Below are positions 8,608-15,761 of a stretch of 48,078 nt of DNA, in pieces. Location: contig CAFBRK010000192.1 in assembly GCA_903231505.1 (NCBI GenBank), forward strand, positions 1 to 48,078, given 5' to 3'. A model generated the notes under the pieces. That model was not told the DNA's origin and did no database searches. It saw only the letters and a program-made list of their open reading frames with translations. The position numbers and the translations under genes were made by a program. Each line of letters opens with the position of its first letter. Within the stretch, counting starts at the first letter, position 1. The stretch comes from Olavius algarvensis associated proteobacterium Delta 3 (GTDB taxonomy: Bacteria > Desulfobacterota > Desulfobacteria > Desulfobacterales > CAFBRK01).

Positions 8608-9846
8608 ATGAAAAGATATCTTCTCTTCGCTATCTTTCTATCCCCACTTTTATGCGCTCTGGTTATCAGCCCAATGGCCCGTGCGGATTCCGAAGAGTAT
8701 CGCCTCGGCATTGCGCTTGGGCTATCCGGGACGGGAGCGCCCTACGGAAAAGAGGCGATCGAGGGCGCCGAGTTTGCGGTCAATGAAATCAATGCCGCCG
8801 GGGGACTTCTTGGCAAATATTCCATCCGTCTCCATATACGGGACACCCAGACACACCCTGAGGTTGCCAAAAAAGTCGTCCGCTCCCTGATCGCCAATTC
8901 CGAAGTCCGTAGTGTGATCGGCACCTACTCGAGTTCGTGCGCTCTAGCCATCAAACCGATCTGCAAGGAAAACCGTGTCCTGCATATCGCCCCCATCAGC
9001 AATTCCGAGAATATCACGAAGAAAGATCCCAGCCCCTACACCTTTTCGGTGGTGCCGAATACGTACATGATGTCCAAGGCCGTGGTCATGGGGGTTGCCG
9101 ACCTGGCAAAAAAGAAGGGGTGGACGCAATACGCGACCATTGCATCCGACTACGCATGGGGCCGGTCAAGCCAGGAAATCCAGGTCGACCTGATGCGGGA
9201 AGCCGCTCCCCAGCTCACCCTTGTGGGCGCTTACTGGCCGCGCCTGGGTCAGACCCGGTTTAACTCGTTTATCGTGGACATCATGGCCCGAAAAGCCGAT
9301 TTCGTTCTGAGTTCCATTGCCGGATCAGACAATATGTATTGGCTGAGAGACGGGAGAGATTATCGACTCTTCAAACAGGTAGAATCGCCGGGCGGGCTGG
9401 TCAGTGTCACCGAACTAATCAAGCAGGCCCGGGGTATCCGCCGAGGCATTTACGGGCGCTGCCGCGCACCTTTCTTCGCTCACATGGACAATGCATCCAT
9501 GAAAACTTTTGTAAAAAAATACCGGGCGAAGTTCGATCGCTATCCCAGCGACTGGGCCGTCCTGCTATATGATGCGGTCCACGTCCTTCGGCAGGGGGTC
9601 GAAAAAGCCGGAGAGATCGATACGGAAGCGGTTCGAAACGCGTTAAGAGGAGCGGCGGTAGAAACCACCCGGGGCGAGTTTTACTTCCGGAAGATCGACA
9701 ACCAGCTGAGCTGCTCGGCGTATTTCGGTCGGGTGGCGGATGATCCGAACTATCCGATCCCCATCTACCACGACCTGATGGAATTCAAAGGCCCGGATAT
9801 CTGGCGGCCCGAAGAGCAGATTAAGGCGGCTAGAAGCGGGCAATAA
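8608..9846 (+). CDS. LivK-type ABC transporter substrate-binding protein
   Basis: Periplasmic binding protein of the branched-chain amino-acid/amide (type I fold) family, 412 residues. It has a Sec signal peptide cleaved near ARA-DSEE (about residue 26). The mature N-terminus GIALGLSGTGAPYGKEAIEGAEFAVNEIN and the following INAAGGLLGK are classic. No ATPase or permease genes for a Liv transporter follow: the next gene is unrelated. It may serve a transporter encoded elsewhere, or act as a sensor-type receptor. GGAGGAGG precedes the ATG. Its position 63 bases after dctM suggests the same sigma-54-driven transcript, so it may capture a related aromatic or short-chain acid; this is inferred. Confidence 0.85.
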   Translation: MKRYLLFAIFLSPLLCALVISPMARADSEEYRLGIALGLSGTGAPYGKEAIEGAEFAVNEINAAGGLLGKYSIRLHIRDTQTHPEVAKKVVRSLIANSEVRSVIGTYSSSCALAIKPICKENRVLHIAPISNSENITKKDPSPYTFSVVPNTYMMSKAVVMGVADLAKKKGWTQYATIASDYAWGRSSQEIQVDLMREAAPQLTLVGAYWPRLGQTRFNSFIVDIMARKADFVLSSIAGSDNMYWLRDGRDYRLFKQVESPGGLVSVTELIKQARGIRRGIYGRCRAPFFAHMDNASMKTFVKKYRAKFDRYPSDWAVLLYDAVHVLRQGVEKAGEIDTEAVRNALRGAAVETTRGEFYFRKIDNQLSCSAYFGRVADDPNYPIPIYHDLMEFKGPDIWRPEEQIKAARSGQ

Positions 9847-9854
9847 AGGGTTTG

Positions 9855-9997
9855 CCGGTTGGCCCGTGGGCCCGTCTGCCCGTTGGCCCGTTAGCCCGCT
9901 TGTCATGAGCGGAGTCGAAGGGTCTGCCCGTTTGCCCGTCTACCCGTTTGCCCGTGGCCAGTGTGCCCGTGCGCCGGTTGGCCCGCTTGCCCGAGGC
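9855..9997. repeat. Low-complexity GCCCGT/TGCCCGTT repeat tract
   Basis: About 15 copies of a degenerate 8-9 base unit (TGCCCGTT, TGGCCCGT, TGCCCGTC) run through this spacer, interrupted at 9900-9922 by a unique piece (TTGTCATGAGCGGAGTCGAA). There are no conserved spacers, so it is not a CRISPR array. Similar CGGGCAAAC units recur at 28050-28085. It is probably an expanded intergenic repeat. Confidence 0.6.
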
Positions 9998-10009
9998 CTT
10001 TGGATTATC

Positions 10010-10039
10010 TTGACAATTCTTGATTTGTCGGGTTACTAG
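10010..10039 (+). promoter_or_regulatory. Possible sigma-70 promoter for the cyclase gene
   Basis: TTGACA at 10010-10015 and TACTAG at 10034-10039 with an 18-base spacer. The -35 is perfect and the -10 is weak. It lies 120 bases upstream of the cyclase start, after the repeat tract. Confidence 0.35.
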
Positions 10040-10159
10040 GTCATAGATCAACCTGAACCTGAACCGGATCTGCACCCTTTTCGTAGAGTTCTCGCTCAAC
10101 TGACTCCCCCCATCCTCTCTATTCCGAAAATATATTGCGTTTAGTTTTGGAGGTCTCTC

Positions 10160-12055
10160 ATGGCTGATGAAAACTATAAACGCAAGCTTACCGCCATCCT
10201 TAGCGCGGACGTAGTTGGTTACAGCCTTCTCATGGCCGACAATGAGCTGGCCACCATTGCCATCCTAAAATCCTACAAAGAGACCATGACCTCAGTGATT
10301 CAGGAGCACAATGGGCGGGTGGTGGACGCTCCGGGTGACAATCTGCTGGCTGAGTTTGCCAGTGCACTGGACGCGGTAAATTCTGCCGTAGAGATTCAGA
10401 AAACGATCAGCGCTAAAAATTCCGAACAACCCGACCATCCGCAGATGCAATTTCGCATCGGCATCAACATCGGTGATGTGATCCACGAGGACGATTGCAT
10501 TTACGGCGACGGGGTGAATGTGGCGGCCAGAATTGAAAGCCTGGCCGATCCGGGCGGTGTCTGTATATCCCGAAGTGTGTTTGATCATGTCAAGAAAATG
10601 CAGGATTTTGGGTTTGAGTATTTAGGAGACCAGGCGGTTAAAAACATCACCGAACCGGTGAGGATATATAAGGTATTGACGGCGAAAGAACATTCAGGAA
10701 AAGTGATCGGCGAAAAACGGTTTGTCGGTCGGATGTCCCGGAGAGTTGCCTTAGCCGCTATACTGGCATTGGGTATCATCGCGGGCGGATTATTTTCCTA
10801 TTACATCTACCTTTACCAATCCGGCCGAATAGAGCCTGCCTCTGTCGAAGAAATGGCTGACTCATTGCCGGACAAGCCATCTATCGCGGTCCTTCCATTT
10901 GATAACCTGAGCGGGGAGCCTGAACAGGAATATTTATCAGATGGCATAGCGGAAGACATTATTACTGCTATTTCCAAATCTCCAAAGATGTTCGTAATTG
11001 ATAGTAATTCCTCCTTCACTTACAAAGGCAAGCCGGTGAAGGTAAAAGAGGTCGGCCGAGATTTGGGTGTACGTTACGTACTTGAAGGTAGCGTTAGAAA
11101 ATTTGATAATAAAGTTCGTATTACCGCACAATTGATTGATGCACAAACAGGGCACCCCCTTTGGGCAGAGAAATACGATAGGCAACTTGATGATATATTG
11201 GCTCTCCAGGATGAAATAACAAAAAATATCATGACAGCATTGCAAGTTAAACTGACGGAGGGGGAGCAAGCTGATGTATACGCAAAAGGTACAGACAATC
11301 TCGGAGTATACTTAAAAGTCATAGAGGCAAGAGAGTTAATCAGACAGCAGAACCCGGAAAACAATCTTGGGGCGCGTCAAATACTGGAAGAAGCCATCGA
11401 GCTTGATCCAGGTTATGCACTAGCATACGCGTACTTGGGCCAAACACACGTTATGGATGTTACGTTGGGTTCAACTAAATCAAGGACGGACTCTTTAAAC
11501 AGAGCTGCAGAGCTGGCAAAAAAAGCTATTTCTATTGATAGCTCCTTAGGTTATGCCCATGCTTTATTGGGTCACATCTATGTCTTCAAAAGACAGTATG
11601 AAAAAGCTATGCTTGAATTGGAGAAAAGCATAGAACTTAATCCTAGTGATGCAACTTCACATGGACTCTTGGGGAGAGTGCTTGGATATGCTGATAGGAC
11701 TGAAGAAGCTATCATAACAACAAAGAAAGCAATACGGCTCAATCCCTACCCTCCAGCATGGTATTTCTATAATTTGGCGACCTTTTATCGTAATATCAAG
11801 ATTTATGAAGAGGCCCTTATATGGGCAGAGAAAGCAGTCAGGCAAGAACCGTATAATATTGTTGCCCGTTGGGTGTTGTGCAGTGTTTACTCCTTATTGG
11901 ACCGCATGGAGGAGGCTCGGGTTGAGGCTAACGAAGTATTGCAGCTAAAACCTAAATTTTCATTAAAAAGACTGGAAAAATTTGTTCCCTATAAAAATCC
12001 TGAAGTTAAGAAACGTTTTATCGACTCATTGCGCAAAGCGGGGCTGCCGGATTAG
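10160..12055 (+). CDS. Class III cyclase-homology/TolB-like/TPR protein
   Basis: A 631-residue membrane protein with three parts. Residues 8-172 are a class III nucleotide cyclase homology domain with metal aspartates Asp17 (SADVVGYS) and Asp60 (APGDNLLAEF) and the transition-state pair Asn120/Arg124 (GDGVNVAARIE). The usual base-selecting Lys near VVKTxGD is Asp here (VVDAPGD), so substrate and activity are uncertain. A single membrane helix follows (about 195-219). Residues 240-375 are a TolB/FlgO-like domain (SIAVLPFDNLSGEPEQEYLSDG). The C-terminus is TPR repeats (AYAYLGQTHV, YAHALLGHIYVFKRQYEKA and others), ending PYKNPEVKKRFIDSLRKAGLPD. GGAGG precedes the ATG. Base composition turns AT-rich from about 10.85 kb on. 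A relic of a relative lies at 18.8 kb. Confidence 0.85.
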   Translation: MADENYKRKLTAILSADVVGYSLLMADNELATIAILKSYKETMTSVIQEHNGRVVDAPGDNLLAEFASALDAVNSAVEIQKTISAKNSEQPDHPQMQFRIGINIGDVIHEDDCIYGDGVNVAARIESLADPGGVCISRSVFDHVKKMQDFGFEYLGDQAVKNITEPVRIYKVLTAKEHSGKVIGEKRFVGRMSRRVALAAILALGIIAGGLFSYYIYLYQSGRIEPASVEEMADSLPDKPSIAVLPFDNLSGEPEQEYLSDGIAEDIITAISKSPKMFVIDSNSSFTYKGKPVKVKEVGRDLGVRYVLEGSVRKFDNKVRITAQLIDAQTGHPLWAEKYDRQLDDILALQDEITKNIMTALQVKLTEGEQADVYAKGTDNLGVYLKVIEARELIRQQNPENNLGARQILEEAIELDPGYALAYAYLGQTHVMDVTLGSTKSRTDSLNRAAELAKKAISIDSSLGYAHALLGHIYVFKRQYEKAMLELEKSIELNPSDATSHGLLGRVLGYADRTEEAIITTKKAIRLNPYPPAWYFYNLATFYRNIKIYEEALIWAEKAVRQEPYNIVARWVLCSVYSLLDRMEEARVEANEVLQLKPKFSLKRLEKFVPYKNPEVKKRFIDSLRKAGLPD

Positions 12056-12166
12056 CTAAACCCTCTTCTCTCAGAGAAGGATCACAATATCTTGGTCGTG
12101 CTGGAAAGATGTTTGAAGCGCGGATAAAGGCTATGATCAACCACTTATACGGAGAAGTCGAGAGAA

Positions 12167-13006
12167 ATGGATCGCCATAAATTATGTTTAAATTTCAGAC
12201 TTGAGTGGATAAGTACTTTTATTAACAAGATGAGATACAGATATACATTTTTCTTTTTAGCGGTTGTGCTCATCATCGCTACAGGATGCTATTCTGACTT
12301 TTTTGACTATCCTGATACTCTAACAATGTTAGCGAAGATAGATAAATGTGAATTTGATTATAATAAAGTTTTAGAGGAAGATCCTGAAAATTTCTTTGCT
12401 GTTCTATGCAGAGGGAAAGCCTTTTACAAAGAAGGCAACTATTCTCAGGCTGTCTCAGATTTCACGAAGGCCATAGAGATAGATAAAAGGTCTTTTCACG
12501 CTTATTTTTATCGGGGTACTTCTTATGGTATAAAAGGCTTATATGATTTAGCCATTTCTGATTTCACTAAAGCTATAGAGATATATCCGACATCGGTAAG
12601 GACCTACAGCAATCGTGGGCGTGCCTATGCTTGCAATGGCCAGTATGACATGGCCATTTTTGAACTTACTAAGTGCATAGAGCTCAGCCCGAAAAATGCT
12701 ATCCATTATAGCAACCTTGCATGGATATTAGCCACTTGCCCGGATGCAAAATATCGAGATGGCCGAGAAGCAGTAGATCTCGCTAAGAAGGCTCTATCGA
12801 TCACATCAGATTCTTGTGGACTAGATAGCTTAGCTGCTGCATATGCCGAAATTGGTAAATATCAAGAAGCTGTAAAGATCCAAGAACAATGTATTTACCA
12901 GTTGGAGTCAGAAGGTGAGAAAGGGAGATTGGATGAGCTCAATAAACGTTTAAAGCAGTATAAAAACAATAAACCTTGGAGAGAATATCAATGTTTACAA
13001 TTCTAG
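12167..13006 (+). CDS. TPR-repeat lipoprotein
   Basis: A 279-residue protein with four to five tetratricopeptide repeats of about 34 residues: CRGKAFYKEGNYSQAVSDFT, YRGTSYGIKGLYDLAISDFT, NRGRAYACNGQYDMAIFELT, then a variant SNLAWILATCPDAKYRDG and LAAAYAEIGKYQEAVK. The hydrophobic stretch FFFLAVVLIIATGC is a lipoprotein signal with Cys43 as lipidation site. From the 12167 ATG (GGAG about nine bases upstream) the signal has a long positive n-region; the ATG at 12230 gives a conventional signal but lacks a ribosome site. It probably mediates protein-protein contacts at the envelope. It is AT-rich like the back half of the preceding gene, and no partner is identified. Same strand, 111 bases downstream of the cyclase gene. 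Confidence 0.75.
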   Translation: MDRHKLCLNFRLEWISTFINKMRYRYTFFFLAVVLIIATGCYSDFFDYPDTLTMLAKIDKCEFDYNKVLEEDPENFFAVLCRGKAFYKEGNYSQAVSDFTKAIEIDKRSFHAYFYRGTSYGIKGLYDLAISDFTKAIEIYPTSVRTYSNRGRAYACNGQYDMAIFELTKCIELSPKNAIHYSNLAWILATCPDAKYRDGREAVDLAKKALSITSDSCGLDSLAAAYAEIGKYQEAVKIQEQCIYQLESEGEKGRLDELNKRLKQYKNNKPWREYQCLQF

Positions 13007-13386
13007 CACCTTTATGGGTCAATTCCAGAGGTGGTTAGATGAGTATGTGCACTATAAAAATGGGGCCAGAAGAAAACATAGGGGTCACATCTTATTAAGA
13101 TCATGAAATACTGACATGGCATAAAACAGAAAGTACAAGGAATACTCAGCCATGAAATCATCACATATAAAGACGTCGATGGCGGTTCCCATCTTTGCCG
13201 TGTTTATTTTTTGAAAAATGGGGTCAAGTCTTGCATTATCACATTTCCAATCAACTATCCTATAAGCAAAACCGTGCCTGTCAGAAACGAAGTGGAATTG
13301 TAGGTGAGGATTTCGTTTATTGCCAGGCCGTGTGCCGGCTGCTCCTGAGTTTATCTCCCACATAAAAACCAAACGGAGGTGGGGAC
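13007..13386. other. Intergenic region with possible transposase-gene scar
   Basis: No intact gene. GGGGTCA occurs twice: 13080-13086 followed by CATCTTATTAAG, and 13212-13218 followed by AGTCTTGCATTATCACAT. In my memory such GGGGTCAAGTCTT strings often border single-strand (REP-associated, Y1-type) transposase genes in this lineage, so the stretch may be a decayed scar. No transposase motif can be read in any frame here. The leader of the next gene starts near 13350. Confidence 0.25.
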
Positions 13387-14004
13387 ATGAAAACAAATAA
13401 ATTATGTACGAAGATCGTTGGGTTCTCTTTAAAGTGCGGCCTTTTCGCAATATTTTTGAACGGGATATTTTCTTGTGCTTCACCACAAAAATTCGCTCTG
13501 CCCCCTCCTGAGCTGGTCACGACAGGAATAGAATTGAAAAAGGATGAGGTGCTCGTTGACAAGGGTAAAGCTCAGACGCAACAAAAAATCCCCGATATCA
13601 TCGTGACAGACATGTGGTTTGTCTTCGGAGAGTTTAGCGATGATGCAGAATTCCCATATCAGTCGTTGGACTTGCGTGTCTCAGTCAAAAACATCGGGAC
13701 AGAAAAGGCGAAGTTTCGCCTTCTTCTTTTTAAAACAGACCCCACAAAGGGGGTGGGAGTCGGTATGCCGACCGGAATTGTATTCGAGCAGCAGTCTCCA
13801 GGCGTGGAGGATTCGCTGGATGTCGGTGAAGAGAAGGTATACGAGTGGAAAAGCGTTGGAAACTACGGGGATTGGCCTGGCTATTTTTTGGCCGTGGCCG
13901 ACATACCAACCACTACGTGGCGCTTGGGACAAGTAAAAGAAGGACCACTTCCCATGGCTGAGAAGAACAACACGATGGCCATTCCGTTTCCGACAAAGTG
14001 GTAA
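13387..14004 (+). CDS. Hypothetical lipoprotein with Ig-like (CARDB-type?) fold
   Basis: A 205-residue protein not matched to a named family. It has a basic N-terminus, hydrophobic stretch and lipobox GIFSC with Cys30, so it is probably an outer-membrane lipoprotein. After a Pro/Lys-rich linker, the segment from about residue 65 (DIIVTDMWFVFGE ... SLDLRVSVKNIGTEKAKFRL) looks like a beta-sandwich of the CARDB/Ig type: a VKNIG motif, an alternating hydrophobic pattern, and a VGEEKVYEWKSV strand. No catalytic motif is evident. GGAGG sits seven bases before the ATG. Standing alone between two long non-coding stretches, it gives no operon clue. Confidence 0.65.
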   Translation: MKTNKLCTKIVGFSLKCGLFAIFLNGIFSCASPQKFALPPPELVTTGIELKKDEVLVDKGKAQTQQKIPDIIVTDMWFVFGEFSDDAEFPYQSLDLRVSVKNIGTEKAKFRLLLFKTDPTKGVGVGMPTGIVFEQQSPGVEDSLDVGEEKVYEWKSVGNYGDWPGYFLAVADIPTTTWRLGQVKEGPLPMAEKNNTMAIPFPTKW

Positions 14005-14644
14005 GCACGCGATGTAACAAGTTCCCCGTTTGAATCCGGTTGTGCTGTTATCCCAATACGGAAAGCCCTAGATACGGATAAATCGAGATAATCCTGGTCA
14101 TCGTTGTGCGGTTCCCGACCGGCCCCGATTCTCATTTACATCGGCTTCCATCCTGGCGCATTGCGAAAATTGCGTCAAGTCACGGATAACCGCCCGCAGT
14201 GTGCAACAATCAGGATGGGCAGCATAAGTGCGTTTAATGGCAAGTTGTTCTCGCCCTCCAGCCCCCCATACCGAGTCGATCCTTGGTAGTTATCTAATTG
14301 CTTTTCAAATATATTGTCAGCGGCGTGAGACCTTTAATGTTGAATTTCGATGTAATGTGTTCGACTGGCGGATTCTCTCTTGACTTGGCAAAACAGAATG
14401 CTTAGGACCGCATTGTGGTACGTACCAATTCTTGCTTTGATATTGACTCGATTGTCACCACTTCCTGACCCTCACCTTCGCCACGATAAATAGCCATCTG
14501 AGTTCCGTTTTACGGCCTTTTAACCTTTCATGACTAAGCACTGCATCTGTTGTATCGTTGACGGGTCAGTAGCTTATCTACGGCTTTAGACCGGCTTCAC
14601 CGCTGCTCAAGCGGAGCGTTGGGCTGAGTACTTGGAGGAAAACG
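14005..14644. other. 640-base spacer with no gene seen
   Basis: No frame has a credible protein and no RNA gene was recognised. The end (14604-14622) reads CTCAAGCGGAGCGTTGGGC, which looks like the right half (L'-R' boxes) of an integron attC site, but I cannot find a matching left half. The leader of the next gene (GGAGGAAAACGATG) ends the spacer. Confidence 0.3.
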
Positions 14645-15418
14645 ATGGAAATATACAAGCCGATTCTTCCGCCTGCCATCCGAACTCCCATTTGGCGGTA
14701 TGCTGCGCTCGTAGTCCTCATCGTAGGTTCACTTCTCTGGATCTTGAGTCTCGATCCGATTGCCCAGAATACGGCCTACCATTCATTCGCTGACACGCGC
14801 GAATTGTTCGGCATTCCGAACTTCTTCGACGTTATCACGAATTTACCTTTCCTTATCGTGGGGCTCGTGGGCGTATGGTTTTGTTTGCGAGCACAGGTAG
14901 GGGCTATACGCAGGGCGTGGATTGTTCTGTTTTTCGGTGTTGGACTTGTCAGTGTGGGGTCAGCGTATTACCACTGGAATCCCAATAACGGAACGCTCGT
15001 CTGGGACCGGCTGCCGATGACGATAGGGTTCATGGGGCTGTTTGTGGCTTTGCTGGGTGAGTACCTGGGAAATCGAATTGCCGTTCTCTTACTCTTTCCT
15101 GCAGTGGCCCTTGGCCTTGCAACCGTGGTCTACTGGCATTTCACCGACGATCTGCGGCCGTATTTATGGGTTCAGCTTGCTCCGCTGCTTACCATTCCCG
15201 CGGTGATGATCCTGTTTCGAAGTGGCTATTCGCATCAATGGCTTTTGATAGTGGCGCTTGGTTGGTATGTCCTGGCAAAGGTAACGGAGGCTTACGATGT
15301 GGCGATATTTCTGAACACTCAAGAACTCCTCAGTGGACACTCAATCAAACATTTGCTAGCTGCTGCCGGTAGCTACAGCATTCTCGTAATGCTTCAAAGA
15401 CGAAAGCACTTGGAATAA
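14645..15418 (+). CDS. CREST-family (alkaline ceramidase-like) membrane hydrolase
   Basis: Integral membrane protein of 257 residues with about seven hydrophobic helices. It carries the metal-hydrolase signature of the CREST superfamily (alkaline ceramidases, PAQR receptors, Per1): Ser106 and His110 in GSAYYHWNP, Asp121 in WDRLPMT, and His232/His236 in SGHSIKHLLAA, which together would bind one zinc ion inside the membrane. The N-terminal ADTRELFGIPNFFDVITNLPF stretch matches bacterial ceramidase-like proteins. A lipid amide is the likely substrate, but this is inferred; bacterial members are poorly studied. GGAGGAA precedes the ATG. It sits isolated in the accessory stretch and may have been acquired. 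Confidence 0.75.
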   Translation: MEIYKPILPPAIRTPIWRYAALVVLIVGSLLWILSLDPIAQNTAYHSFADTRELFGIPNFFDVITNLPFLIVGLVGVWFCLRAQVGAIRRAWIVLFFGVGLVSVGSAYYHWNPNNGTLVWDRLPMTIGFMGLFVALLGEYLGNRIAVLLLFPAVALGLATVVYWHFTDDLRPYLWVQLAPLLTIPAVMILFRSGYSHQWLLIVALGWYVLAKVTEAYDVAIFLNTQELLSGHSIKHLLAAAGSYSILVMLQRRKHLE

Positions 15419-15761
15419 GTGCCTTTACAACTCGACACGAACCGCCGGAAACGCCTTGAGTTTCAGGTGCCCTCCACGATGCGCGCTCCAGCGACTAGTC
15501 AGGAGCATCATTAGTGCTTTTAACGGCTATCTTTGCGCACCATCGAAAATCTAAGAAGAGGCGTGGACAATCTGAAAAAGTCTTCAAAATTAGGGGCAAG
15601 CACCAATAGCTTCAGATTTTCGAATCTATTATGCACTCGTTGCGTTATAGTATTTTCTCAATAAAAATTGAAGTCAACTATTGAACAACACCGGTTCTGA
15701 AGGCAGTTAGATAGTGTTCGTCCAGAAATAGGCAAATTGGTCATTTATGGATAGGCACTAC
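15419..15761. other. AT-rich spacer with one inverted repeat
   Basis: No gene seen between the convergent CREST and PEP carboxylase genes. CGAAAATCT at 15544-15552 pairs with AGATTTTCG at 15614-15622. It could form a large hairpin but has no terminator-like T-run directly after it. Confidence 0.35.

Noticed and set aside
9855..9997. CRISPR array
   Set aside because: The repeats are 8-9 bases, degenerate and directly adjacent, with no unique spacers of constant length and no cas genes.
14560..14625. Complete attC site before the CREST gene
   Set aside because: The right half looks good (CAAGCGGAGCGTTGGGC), but no pairing left half (RYYYAAC with complementary L box) was found upstream.
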